NCBI GenBank assembly: GCA_016208255.1 | Contig: JACQYK010000104.1 | Location: 1-32,049 of the forward strand | DNA: 32,049 bases | Direction: 5' to 3' | DNA from: Deltaproteobacteria bacterium | GTDB taxonomy: Bacteria > Desulfobacterota > RBG-13-43-22 | Shown here: in pieces, positions 13,982 through 22,359 of the stretch | Numbering within the stretch: the stretch's first letter is position 1 | Layout: every line of letters starts with the position of its first letter | Made by a program: the position numbers and the translations under genes | Notes under the pieces: generated by a model | Told to the model about the DNA's origin: nothing | The model's database searches: none | The model's input: only the letters and a program-made list of their open reading frames with translations

Positions 13982-14212
13982 ATGAAATCAGACGAAATTC
14001 TGGATTGCCTGGGGCTTTACTGCCCTATGCCTATTATAGAAACAGCCAGAAAAATAAAGACGTTGAAACCCGGACAGGTACTGGAAGTCCTGGCCGATGA
14101 CCAAGGCATAAAAGAGGATATGCCAAGCTGGTGCCGGCAAACCGGTCACGAATGTCTGGGCGTGGAAGAAGATAAAGGGACTTTCCATGTCTTCGTTAAG
14201 AAAAGCGGGTGA
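13982..14212 (+). CDS. TusA-family sulfur carrier protein
   Basis: This 76-residue protein has the TusA/SirA signature near the N terminus, LDCLGLYCPMPII, with the persulfide-carrying Cys14 in CPMP. Such proteins accept sulfur from a desulfurase and hand it to tRNA thiolation, molybdenum cofactor or sulfur-oxidation enzymes. AGGGGGG lies eight bases before the ATG. It follows the desulfurase-like gene at 12346 but is separated from it by the 305-bp structured element, and it ends 16 bases before the exporter operon. Its natural partner may be the unusual desulfurase homologue; that is inference from position. Length is typical for a single-domain TusA. Confidence 0.85.
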   Translation: MKSDEILDCLGLYCPMPIIETARKIKTLKPGQVLEVLADDQGIKEDMPSWCRQTGHECLGVEEDKGTFHVFVKKSG

Positions 14213-14228
14213 AAAGAGGATAACCACA

Positions 14229-15218
14229 ATGAAAAAAAAGATCCTTATCCCTATGGTATTGGTGGTCGCCGGGGCGGTGGGAGGAATTTTTTATTTTAAG
14301 AATCATCAAACCCCGGATCAGAATCGTATCCGGGTTTCAGGAAACATGGAGATAACCGAGGTGGAGGTCAGTTTCAAAATTCCCGGTCGGGTGGAAGAGC
14401 GCCCGGTCTTCGAAGGTCAGATGATAACCGCCGGCCAGTTAGTGGCCCGTCAGGATGACAGGGATTTAAAATTGGAAATTGCCCAGCGTCGGGCCCAGGC
14501 AGCCGCGGCGCGGTCCCTGTTGTCTGAAGTGCAAACCGGATCGAGACCGGAAGAAATTGCCCAGGCCGAAGCCACTCTGGAACGGGCCCAGGCCGACGGA
14601 AACCGGGCCCGGATTGAATACGAAAGGCAGAAAAGGTTATATGACCGGGAAGTGATCTCCACCCGTGAATTCGATCAGGCCAAAACCGCCTTTGAGACTT
14701 CCGAGGCCCGGATACGGGAAGCCAAGGCCTTGTCGACCATGGTTCGAAAAGGCCCTCGCCAGGAAAAGATCGATCAGGCCCGGGCCAACCTGGAGCAGGC
14801 CAAGCAAGCACTGGAACTGGCTCAAACCCGCTTGAATTATTCCGCACTCCTTTCCCCCCTTTCCGGGACGGTCCTTTCAGAAAACGTCCAGGCCGGCGAA
14901 TTTGTATCTCCAGGAACCCCAATTGTTACGGTGGGTGAATTAAACCGGATTTATCTCCGGGCTTATATCAATGAGACTGATCTCGGCCGAATCAAGTTAG
15001 GACAACCGGTGAAAATCACCACCGATACCTATCCGGGAAAGACCTATGAGGGGAGAATTTCTTTCATCGCCCCTCAGGCCGAATTTACCCCCAAAAATAT
15101 CCAGACCCAGAAGGAACGGGTCAAGCTGGTATACCGGATCAAGGTGGAAGTGCCCAATCCGGCCATGGAACTGAAACCAGGAATGCCGGCGGATGGGGAA
15201 ATAATCTTAGAAAAATAA
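14229..15218 (+). CDS. HlyD/YbhG-type membrane fusion protein
   Basis: This 329-residue periplasmic adaptor is anchored by an N-terminal membrane helix (KKKILIPMVLVVAGAVGGIF, residues 2-21). It then shows a first biotinyl-lipoyl half (IPGRVEERPVFEGQMITAGQ), a long Ala/Gln/Glu-rich coiled coil (about 85-205), the second lipoyl half (ALLSPLSGTVLSENVQAGEF) and a beta-barrel. It links the ABC permeases at 17305-19571 to the outer-membrane factor at 19586. The start is the ATG at 14229 with AGAGGA nine bases upstream; an in-frame ATG at 14187 lies inside the TusA gene and adds no conserved residues. Closest known arrangement is the E. coli ybhGFSR system. Confidence 0.9.
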   Translation: MKKKILIPMVLVVAGAVGGIFYFKNHQTPDQNRIRVSGNMEITEVEVSFKIPGRVEERPVFEGQMITAGQLVARQDDRDLKLEIAQRRAQAAAARSLLSEVQTGSRPEEIAQAEATLERAQADGNRARIEYERQKRLYDREVISTREFDQAKTAFETSEARIREAKALSTMVRKGPRQEKIDQARANLEQAKQALELAQTRLNYSALLSPLSGTVLSENVQAGEFVSPGTPIVTVGELNRIYLRAYINETDLGRIKLGQPVKITTDTYPGKTYEGRISFIAPQAEFTPKNIQTQKERVKLVYRIKVEVPNPAMELKPGMPADGEIILEK

Positions 15219-15255
15219 TTGGCTGGGGAATATTACTTGGTAAAAGGAGAATCCT

Positions 15256-15309
15256 ATGAACTCTTTTTATTCAAAATTCAAAGTTCAATGTTTAAAGTTC
15301 AAAGTTTAA
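15256..15309 (+). CDS. 17-codon ORF with good ribosome site and TTCAAAG repeats
   Basis: AAAAGGAG precedes an ATG at 15256 and a 17-residue frame made of near-repeats of TTCAAAG/TTTAAAG. It lies between the membrane-fusion gene and the first ATPase gene, whose own ATG at 15348 has no visible ribosome site. It could be a leader peptide that affects ATPase translation, or a decayed insertion of simple repeats. Confidence 0.3.
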   Translation: MNSFYSKFKVQCLKFKV

Positions 15310-15347
15310 CCTGAATCTTTTCGCTTTGAGCGTTCAGCCCTAAAGTT

Positions 15348-16328
15348 ATGGCGGCCATAAAAACCGAAAACCTGACTAAGATCTTTGATGGACTAACCGC
15401 TGTGGACTCCCTTAATCTCGAGGTCGCCAAAGGTGAAATCTTCGGGCTGGTGGGTCCGGATGGAGCGGGCAAGACCACGACCATGCGCCTGCTCACGGCC
15501 ATCCTGGATCCCACCTCGGGCGAGGCCTGGGTAGCCGGTCACCATATTGTCAAAGAATCGGAGATCCTAAAGGAAAAAATCGGATATATGAGTCAGCGGT
15601 TCGGTCTCTATCCCGATCTGACCGTAATGGAAAATATCCTGTTTTATGCCGACATCTACGGGGTCCCCCGTAAGGGACGGGAAGAAAAAATTAACCGTCT
15701 ATTAAGTTTCAGCAACCTGACGCCGTTTAAGAAACGCCAGGCCGGTAATCTCTCCGGAGGCATGAAACAAAAACTGGGGCTGGCCTGCGCCCTGATCCAC
15801 ACGCCTGAGGTCCTGTTTCTGGATGAGCCGACCAACGGGGTGGACCCGGTCTCCCGAAGAGACTTCTGGCGAATCCTTTATCAATTGCTGCAGGAAAAGG
15901 TCACCATCTTTCTCTCCACCGCCTACTTGGATGAAGCTGAACGATGCAACCGGATCGGCCTCATTCAGGAAGGCAACATTCTGGCCCTGGGGACCCCGGA
16001 AAAGGTAAAAGCACGGATGAGGGGGACCATCCTGGAAATTCGGTCCGATCAGCCCCGTCCGGTCACTTCCCTTTTAAGGGAACACTATACCCCAGACTCG
16101 GTGGGCCTCTTCGGCGACCGTATTCACCTGATTACCGAGAAACCGGGGGAGGATTCGGACAAGATCGAGCAACTATTGACCAAGGGCGGATTTCGCTCCC
16201 TGGGGATCCATCCGGTCGAGCCCTCTCTGGAGGATGTCTTTATTTCGGTCGTGTCGGAACACAGAGAAAATTTTTCCAGCCGGCTCCCGGGTGCGGATCA
16301 GGCCTCAGGAGAAGAGGGAAGCGGATGA
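15348..16328 (+). CDS. ABC exporter ATP-binding protein 1 (YbhF N-half type)
   Basis: This 326-residue ABC ATPase has Walker A GPDGAGKTT (36-44), signature LSGGMKQKL (135-143), Walker B VLFLDEP (155-161) and a C-terminal extension of about 100 residues. The switch histidine that normally ends the H-loop is replaced by Ala192 (STAYLDEAE), as in the first half of E. coli YbhF as far as I recall. One ATP site of the heterodimer is therefore probably non-canonical. It overlaps the second ATPase gene by four bases (ATGA). The start has no clear ribosome site. Together the two ATPases correspond to the single fused YbhF. Confidence 0.92.
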   Translation: MAAIKTENLTKIFDGLTAVDSLNLEVAKGEIFGLVGPDGAGKTTTMRLLTAILDPTSGEAWVAGHHIVKESEILKEKIGYMSQRFGLYPDLTVMENILFYADIYGVPRKGREEKINRLLSFSNLTPFKKRQAGNLSGGMKQKLGLACALIHTPEVLFLDEPTNGVDPVSRRDFWRILYQLLQEKVTIFLSTAYLDEAERCNRIGLIQEGNILALGTPEKVKARMRGTILEIRSDQPRPVTSLLREHYTPDSVGLFGDRIHLITEKPGEDSDKIEQLLTKGGFRSLGIHPVEPSLEDVFISVVSEHRENFSSRLPGADQASGEEGSG

Positions 16329-17308
16329 ATCGGATGGAGAGCAACCCCAACGACGCCGCGGTAGTGGTTAAAGATCTGGAAAGACGCTTCGGCACTTTCC
16401 TGGCTGTGAACCGGATCAGCTTCGAGGTCAAAAAGGGAGAGATATTCGGTTTCCTGGGCCCCAACGGGGCCGGGAAGTCGACCACCATCCGCATCCTTTG
16501 CGGCATCCTGGCCCCCAGCGGCGGAAGCGGAACAGTCGCCGGATTTGATGTCGCCAGGGAGGCGGAAAAGATCAAGAGCCATATCGGGTATATGAGCCAG
16601 AAATTCTCCCTTTATGAAGATCTTACCGTAGAAGAGAATATTAATTTTTACAGCGGAATCTACAATATTGTCGAGCAGAAAAAGGAAGAGCGGAAAGAAT
16701 GGGTCCTTCAAATGGCCGGGTTGAAGGACCACCGCCATTCCAGGACGGCCCTCCTTTCCGGAGGCTGGAAACAGCGTTTGGCCCTGGGCTGCGCCGTCCT
16801 GCACGAGCCGCCGATCATTTTTTTGGACGAACCCACCTCAGGTGTGGATCCGATCAGCCGACGCCGTTTTTGGGACCTGATCTATGAACTGGCGGGAAAA
16901 GGGATAACGGTTTTTGTCACCACCCATTATATGGATGAAGCCGAATATTGCGATCGGATCGGCCTGATTTACCGGGGAGAGCTGATAGCTCTGGGAACCC
17001 CGGAAATGCTGAAGACCGAGAGGATGGAGGAGGAGGTTGTGGAGTGCCTTTGTGAAAGACCGCAAGAGGCCCTGGAGATATTAAGAACAATACCCATGGT
17101 CCGGGAAGCGGCCCTTTTCGGAAAAGGGATTCACCTGGTGGTTGAAGATGCCGGACCGATCGTAGAAAGCATTCGACAGACATTGGCGGACCACGGGATT
17201 CAGGTGTTTCGAATCGGGAAGATCATTCCTTCCCTGGAGGATGTCTTTGTTTCTTTGATCGAAGCCAAAGACCGGGCCGAACAGCCGCAAACCGAGGTGC
17301 GGCGATGA
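16325..17308 (+). CDS. ABC exporter ATP-binding protein 2 (YbhF C-half type)
   Basis: This 327-residue ATPase has Walker A GPNGAGKST (45-53), signature LSGGWKQRL (144-152), Walker B IIFLDEP (164-170) and an intact H-loop His201 (VTTHYMDEAE). It should be the catalytically competent partner of ATPase 1. The frame is open far upstream inside the previous gene, but the start is the ATG at 16325, preceded by an AAGAGGGAAG ribosome site and overlapping the upstream stop by four bases. Its own stop overlaps the first permease gene by four bases, so the three genes are translationally coupled. Confidence 0.93.
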   Translation: MNRMESNPNDAAVVVKDLERRFGTFLAVNRISFEVKKGEIFGFLGPNGAGKSTTIRILCGILAPSGGSGTVAGFDVAREAEKIKSHIGYMSQKFSLYEDLTVEENINFYSGIYNIVEQKKEERKEWVLQMAGLKDHRHSRTALLSGGWKQRLALGCAVLHEPPIIFLDEPTSGVDPISRRRFWDLIYELAGKGITVFVTTHYMDEAEYCDRIGLIYRGELIALGTPEMLKTERMEEEVVECLCERPQEALEILRTIPMVREAALFGKGIHLVVEDAGPIVESIRQTLADHGIQVFRIGKIIPSLEDVFVSLIEAKDRAEQPQTEVRR

Positions 17309-18438
17309 AGTGGAGACGCACCTGGGCCGTAACCCGAAAAGAATTCATCCATATCTTCCGTGATCCCAGAAGCCTGGGCATGGGCATTCTCATGCCCGTG
17401 ATTATGCTGATCCTTTTCGGTTATGCCTTGACCCTCGACGTGGACCGGGTGCCCCTGGTTATCTGGGATCAAAACCGATCCCCGGCCAGCCGGGAATTGG
17501 TCAGCAGTTTTCTGGGCTCCCGCTATTTCTCCCTCGAAGGATTTTTGGAAAGCTATCAGGAGGTGGAAGAGGCTATCGATAACCGCCGGGCCCTGGCTTC
17601 CCTGATCATTCTCCCCGATTTTTCCGCCACCCTGGCCTCCGGCGGCAAAGCCGATCTTCAGATGATTGTGGATGGAAGCGATTCCAACACGGCCACCATC
17701 GCCCTGGGTTATGCCGAAGGTATCATTCTGGGTTTCAATCAGGACATCGCCCTGAAAGAAATCGGACGGAAAGGAGGACGCCCCCTTACCGCCCCCATTG
17801 ATTTCCGTCCCCGGGTCTGGTTCAATGCCGACCTGGAATCCAGGAACTATATCATCCCCGGTCTTATTGCTGTGATCATGATGGTAATCGCCGCCCTGCT
17901 GACCTCTTTAACCGTCGCCCGGGAGTGGGAACAGGGGACCATGGAACAATTGATTTCCACACCGGTCAAGGCCCCGGAGTTGATCCTTGGAAAACTGTTT
18001 CCCTATTTTTGCATCGGTATGTTTGATGTCCTCTCGGCCGTCTTGATGGGGGAATTCCTCTTTCACATCCCCTTGCGGGGCCAGGTGGTCCTGATTTTCG
18101 CCCAGGCGGCTATCTTTTTGGTGGGTACGCTCTCTTTGGGACTGCTGATGAGCATCATCACCAAGAGCCAGTTATTGGCCAGCCAGGTGGCCATGGTAGC
18201 CACTTTTTTACCGGCTTTTCTGCTTTCCGGATTTGCCTACCCGATACGGAGCATGCCTGAGGTATTGCAGGGGATTTCTTATATTATCCCGGCCCGATAC
18301 TTCATCACCCTTTTGAAAGGGATTTATTTAAAGGGGGTTGGTCCCCGAATTCTGTTTTTAGAAGGCGTTTTTCTGGTCATCTTTTCCTTGTTAATGTTTG
18401 CCCTGGCTATCAAGAAATTCAAGAAGAAACTGGTTTAG
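17305..18438 (+). CDS. ABC-2 type permease 1 (YbhS/YbhR-like)
   Basis: This 377-residue inner-membrane protein has one N-terminal membrane helix (about 23-43, after the FIHIFRDPRS motif), a large periplasmic domain (to about 185) and five further helices ending near 370. This is the ABC2_membrane_3 layout. DGSDSNTATIALGY and the WFNADLESRNYIIPG segment are conserved with permease 2. It pairs with the protein at 18441 to form the transmembrane channel of the exporter. The substrate cannot be read from sequence; homologues export drugs, cations or lipids. Confidence 0.92.
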   Translation: MKWRRTWAVTRKEFIHIFRDPRSLGMGILMPVIMLILFGYALTLDVDRVPLVIWDQNRSPASRELVSSFLGSRYFSLEGFLESYQEVEEAIDNRRALASLIILPDFSATLASGGKADLQMIVDGSDSNTATIALGYAEGIILGFNQDIALKEIGRKGGRPLTAPIDFRPRVWFNADLESRNYIIPGLIAVIMMVIAALLTSLTVAREWEQGTMEQLISTPVKAPELILGKLFPYFCIGMFDVLSAVLMGEFLFHIPLRGQVVLIFAQAAIFLVGTLSLGLLMSIITKSQLLASQVAMVATFLPAFLLSGFAYPIRSMPEVLQGISYIIPARYFITLLKGIYLKGVGPRILFLEGVFLVIFSLLMFALAIKKFKKKLV

Positions 18439-18440
18439 TC

Positions 18441-19571
18441 ATGTGGGAACGTATCAAACAGATCCTGATTAAAGAATTTATCCAGATCCTGCGTGATCCC
18501 AGGTCAAGGGCCATTATTTTTGCCATGCCCGTTGTTCAGGTGATTATTTTCGGCTATGCCGTGACCACCGATGTAAAAAATGTCTCTCTGGCGATTTATG
18601 ACCAGGACAACAGCATACACAGCCGGGAGGTTACGGCCCGCTTTGTCGAATCCGGCTATTTCCATATAGACGCCTTTGTGGAACGGGAGGAGCAAATCCG
18701 GGAGTTGTTGGACCGGGGTCAGATCCAGGTCCTTCTGCGTTTCAATAAGGGATTCGGGCAAGACCTGACTTCGGGCCGAAAGGCCCCGCTGCAGATGATA
18801 CTGGATGGGACCGATTCCAATACGGCGGCCATTATTTTAGGTTACAGCAGCAAAATAGTCTCCCTGTACTCCCGGGAAATTCTGGTTCAATGGTCTTCCC
18901 GTCTCCAGGGAAGTGGGCCGCTTTTCAGTCAGATAAACCTGGAGAGCCGGGCCTGGTTCAATGAGAATCTGGAAAGCCGGAATTTTTTCGTTCCCGGGGT
19001 GATCGCCTTGCTGGTCATGCTTATTACGCTTTTATTAACCAGTATGGCGGTGGTCCGCGAAAAAGAAATCGGGACCATGGAACAGATCATGGTCACCCCG
19101 ATCACCCCCCGGGAATTCATTTTGGGCAAGACCGTTCCTTTTATTTTGATCAGTTTCATTGATGTGCTTTTGATTTCCCTGGTAGGGGTCTTTTGGTTTG
19201 AGGTGCCCATACGCGGGAACCTGGCTCTTCTTTTTTTGGCCACCGGGTTTTATATCATGTCCACCCTCGGGGTAGGTCTGCTCATTTCCACGATCAGCCG
19301 GACCCAGCAACAGGCCATGATGAGCGCCTTTTTCTTTGTTTTTCCGGCCATGCTCCTTTCCGGGTTTATTTTTCCCATTGCCAATATGCCTGAACCGGTC
19401 CAATGGCTGACCTATATAAACCCTCTGCGCTATTTCCTGGTGATTATTCGAGGAATTTTTTTAAAGGGAATCGGGGTGGACATCCTTTGGCCCCACATGA
19501 CCGCCCTCTTGATCATCGGTCTGCTCGTTCTTTGGGTGGCGTCTAAACGGTTTAAGAAAACGATGTCGTAA
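18441..19571 (+). CDS. ABC-2 type permease 2 (YbhR/YbhS-like)
   Basis: This 376-residue protein is a paralogue of permease 1 with the same topology. It begins with FIQILRDPRSRAI before the first membrane helix, has a periplasmic domain with DGTDSNTAAIILGY and WFNENLESRNFFVPG, and five C-terminal helices. It starts two bases after the stop of permease 1 and forms the second half of the channel. The basic C-terminal tail (SKRFKKTMS) is cytoplasmic. Confidence 0.92.
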   Translation: MWERIKQILIKEFIQILRDPRSRAIIFAMPVVQVIIFGYAVTTDVKNVSLAIYDQDNSIHSREVTARFVESGYFHIDAFVEREEQIRELLDRGQIQVLLRFNKGFGQDLTSGRKAPLQMILDGTDSNTAAIILGYSSKIVSLYSREILVQWSSRLQGSGPLFSQINLESRAWFNENLESRNFFVPGVIALLVMLITLLLTSMAVVREKEIGTMEQIMVTPITPREFILGKTVPFILISFIDVLLISLVGVFWFEVPIRGNLALLFLATGFYIMSTLGVGLLISTISRTQQQAMMSAFFFVFPAMLLSGFIFPIANMPEPVQWLTYINPLRYFLVIIRGIFLKGIGVDILWPHMTALLIIGLLVLWVASKRFKKTMS

Positions 19572-19585
19572 TAACGGAGGAAGCC

Positions 19586-20965
19586 ATGAATCAAATCCAT
19601 CAGCTAACCGCCCGGTTGGGGCTGTTAAGGTTATGGATGGGGATAGTTTTAATGGTGATCGGGTTTATTTCCCCGGCTCGGGCCGATTCGCTAAAGCAGG
19701 AAATCGACGGCAAGCCTTTATCCCTACAGGATTGTATCAGGATTGCCCTGGAAACCAATCCCCTGCAGCAAGTGACGGCGCAAGGGATCCTGGCCGCCAA
19801 AGAGGCCCTGGGTGAATCCCGGGCCCCTTATTATCCGGAGTTGGGTCTCCAGGCCCGATATGCTTACTGGCAACAGCGGGCTTTTTTGCCCAAAGATCTG
19901 GCTATTCCCGGCCGGCCCTTACCCAGAATTATTGGCCCCACCGAAGACTGGATGGCCGGTTTGAGGGTTCGCTACACCCTTTTTGACAGCGGCGAGCGGC
20001 GCGCCCAGTATCATTCGGCTTTAGCCAGACAAGGGGTGGCCGAGGAGGAAAAGGCCAGGGTTACCCAGGATCTGGTGCTGGGCGTCTATCAGGGTTATTA
20101 TGGATTGGCGGCGGCCCTGGAAACTTTTACCGTGGCGGAAAAAAATTGGGCTCGGGCCAGAGACCACCTGCGCCTGGCTAAAGAACGAAAGGCGGCCGGA
20201 GCTGTTCCCCAAGCGGACGTTCTTAGGGTCCAGGTCGAAACAGCCAATGCTGAACTGGCCCTAGTTCGAGCGGAACACTTGGTTCGAATTTCCAGGGGTG
20301 GTTTGAATACCTTAATGGGATTACCGGCCGAAAGGCCTCTTTCCCTTGCAGTAAAGGAAGTGGAAACTACCGCCCCGGATTTTCCCGATCATTCAAGGGC
20401 CCTGGATCAGGCCCTGCACAACCGTCCGGAAATAAAAGCGGCTTTAAAACGCATCGAAGCCCTTAAGGGTGGGGTGGAGGCGGCCAAAAGCGCCTTTGGA
20501 CCGAAGGTCCGGGCCGAAGGAAGCTACGGACGCCGGGATACGATTTTTTTCCCCCAGGATGACGAATGGCTGGCCGGGATTTCCATTGAATGGCCTTTGT
20601 TTACGGGGTTTTTCAGGGAGCACCGATTATCACGGGCTAAGTCCGAGGTTTCCAGAGAAGAGGCCGAAGTCAGGCAATTGCTCTTGAAGGTCCGGCAGGA
20701 GGTTTGGACGGCCACCTCCAGAATCAAGGAGACCTATGAGGCCGTTCAAACCACCAAAGTTGCGGTCATCCACGCCCAAGAGAGTATGCGGATGGCCAAA
20801 GAGCGGTATGAAGCAGGGGCCGGAACCGTAACCGATCTACTGGATTCCCAGACCGCTTTGGCCCGGGCCCAGGCTAACCAGGTCGAAGCGGAATGGGATT
20901 ATCATACGGCCCAGGCTTTTTTCAAACGATCTATTGGAAAGATGCAAGAGGAAGGCAAACTCTGA
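19586..20965 (+). CDS. TolC-family outer-membrane efflux protein
   Basis: This 459-residue protein has a signal peptide (hydrophobic about 18-31, cleavage near ARADS) and the duplicated outer-membrane efflux protein repeat: two long alpha-helical stretches (about 150-220 and 355-450), each with Ala/Gln/Glu heptads, separated by beta-strand segments. LQDCIRIALETNP opens the first repeat in the usual way. As last gene of the exporter unit it supplies the outer-membrane channel, so the operon codes for a full tripartite exporter. AACGGAGGAAGCC precedes the ATG. Confidence 0.92.
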   Translation: MNQIHQLTARLGLLRLWMGIVLMVIGFISPARADSLKQEIDGKPLSLQDCIRIALETNPLQQVTAQGILAAKEALGESRAPYYPELGLQARYAYWQQRAFLPKDLAIPGRPLPRIIGPTEDWMAGLRVRYTLFDSGERRAQYHSALARQGVAEEEKARVTQDLVLGVYQGYYGLAAALETFTVAEKNWARARDHLRLAKERKAAGAVPQADVLRVQVETANAELALVRAEHLVRISRGGLNTLMGLPAERPLSLAVKEVETTAPDFPDHSRALDQALHNRPEIKAALKRIEALKGGVEAAKSAFGPKVRAEGSYGRRDTIFFPQDDEWLAGISIEWPLFTGFFREHRLSRAKSEVSREEAEVRQLLLKVRQEVWTATSRIKETYEAVQTTKVAVIHAQESMRMAKERYEAGAGTVTDLLDSQTALARAQANQVEAEWDYHTAQAFFKRSIGKMQEEGKL

Positions 20966-20991
20966 TTCCCCAATAGAAGGGAAAATCTTTT
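20964..20991 (+). terminator. Weak hairpin after the exporter operon
   Basis: GATTCCC (20964-20970) pairs with GGGAAAATC (20979-20987) with a two-base bulge, followed by TTTT. It starts in the stop codon of the TolC-like gene. Confidence 0.3.
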
Positions 20992-21053
20992 ATCTTAATG
21001 CCCATTAGTCACTCATAATCTGTTTCGACATCAGTAAACTTTTTGGTTGAAAA

Positions 21054-21072
21054 TTAACCGGCCACCGGTTAA
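21054..21072. promoter_or_regulatory. 19-bp palindrome immediately upstream of the AAA_14 gene
   Basis: TTAACCGGCCACCGGTTAA has perfect eight-base arms around CCA and ends nine bases before the ATG at 21082. No ribosome site is visible between it and the start codon, so it may be an operator over a very short or absent leader, or a hairpin that sequesters the start. Confidence 0.5.
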
Positions 21073-21081
21073 AATTCAGCC

Positions 21082-22359
21082 ATGATTCGAAGAAATATCA
21101 CCCCGCTTCTGCTGGAAGCATTAAAAGATACTCCGGTGGTAATGCTGATCGGTGCCCGTCAAACCGGCAAAAGCACCTTGGTCCGCTGGTTGGCCTCCGA
21201 AGAGCATCCGGCCCGTTATCTCACTTTTGATGATGCGGTTATCTTGTCAGCCGCCCGTCATGATCCTGCCGGGTTTCTTACCGGTCTGGAAGGACCGGTT
21301 GTCCTGGATGAAGTCCAAAGGGTTCCTGATCTTTTCCTGGCCATAAAGGCCGAAGTGGATCGCCATCGCCATCCCGGCCGATTTTTGCTTACCGGTTCAG
21401 CTAATGTCTTATTTCTGCCCTCTCTTTCCGAATCCCTGGTGGGGCGGATGGAAATCCTTACCCTTTGGCCTTTTTCCCAAGGTGAGAAAGAAGGTATTCA
21501 AGAAAATTTTATCGATACCGTCTTCAGCGAAAAACTACCGGGCTTGGTCGGGAAGCCGGCAACCCGAACCGATCTTTTTACAAAGATAATTTTGCCTGGT
21601 GGTTTCCCTGAGATCCTCGGTCGATCCCAGGAATCCCGACGCAGAGCCTGGTTCAGTTCTTATGTAAACACCATTTTGCAAAGGGAAGTTCGTGATCTGG
21701 CTCAGATCGAAGGCCTTACCCTGTTGCCGAGACTGCTCTCTCTTTTGGCGGTTCGAAGTACCTCCCTGCTTAATTTTTCAGAACTTTCCAGGAGCACCAC
21801 CATCCCCCAGACGACGCTCAAGCGGTATATGAGTCTGCTGGAGACAACCTTTCTGATTCAAACGCTTCCATCGTGGTCGGGAAACCTGAGTAAACGACTG
21901 GTTAAATCCTTCAAAATCTTTTTCACCGACTCGGGCTTGCTGGCCCATTTATTAGGGCTCAGAGCGGACCGGGAGATGGCCGATACCCCCCATGTCGGAC
22001 CAATTCTTGAAAATTTTGTGGTCATGGAACTTCGAAAACAAATTTCCTGGAGCCGGACGCAACCACAATTGTTTCATTTCCGCACCCAATCAGGACAGGA
22101 GGTAGATATTATTCTGGAGGATGCTCAAGGACGATTGACGGCTATCGAGATCAAGGCCAGCAATACAGTGGGTATCCACGACTTCAAATCGATAAAATTT
22201 CTATCGGAAGAAGTCGGGAAAAAATTTCATCGAGGCCTGGTCCTTTATACCGGCCCGGAACCCGTCTCCTTTGGTCCCCGGTTACAGGCCTTGCCCGTGG
22301 ATGCCTTGTGGCGTCTATCCGGGCCGTCTAATAAACAAAACGTCAAGAAAATGAAATGA
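21082..22359 (+). CDS. AAA_14/DUF4143 ATPase
   Basis: This 425-residue protein has an N-terminal AAA_14 P-loop ATPase (Walker A GARQTGKS at 24-31; Walker B VVLDEVQ at 73-79; LTGSAN sensor segment) and a C-terminal DUF4143 domain of the restriction-endonuclease-like fold, with GPILENFVVMEL and the motif residues in FHFRTQSGQEVDIILE and AIEIKAS. Members are widespread accessory proteins of unclear role. The final codons overlap the start of the restriction-modification gene by four bases (ATGA, 22356-22359), so the two are translationally coupled. That hints at a role with it, although solo AAA_14 genes are common. Confidence 0.88.
   Translation: MIRRNITPLLLEALKDTPVVMLIGARQTGKSTLVRWLASEEHPARYLTFDDAVILSAARHDPAGFLTGLEGPVVLDEVQRVPDLFLAIKAEVDRHRHPGRFLLTGSANVLFLPSLSESLVGRMEILTLWPFSQGEKEGIQENFIDTVFSEKLPGLVGKPATRTDLFTKIILPGGFPEILGRSQESRRRAWFSSYVNTILQREVRDLAQIEGLTLLPRLLSLLAVRSTSLLNFSELSRSTTIPQTTLKRYMSLLETTFLIQTLPSWSGNLSKRLVKSFKIFFTDSGLLAHLLGLRADREMADTPHVGPILENFVVMELRKQISWSRTQPQLFHFRTQSGQEVDIILEDAQGRLTAIEIKASNTVGIHDFKSIKFLSEEVGKKFHRGLVLYTGPEPVSFGPRLQALPVDALWRLSGPSNKQNVKKMK

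Noticed and set aside
13800-13985. A 61-codon frame inside the 305-bp element
   Set aside because: The sequence there is dominated by perfect hairpins with compensatory changes, and the frame has no family features.
14187-14228. Upstream ATG for the membrane fusion protein
   Set aside because: It lies inside the TusA-like gene and adds a non-conserved leader in front of the anchor helix.
15944-16324. Upstream extension of the second ATPase frame by 127 codons
   Set aside because: It overlaps the first ATPase in another frame; the ATPase domain begins right after the ATG at 16325.
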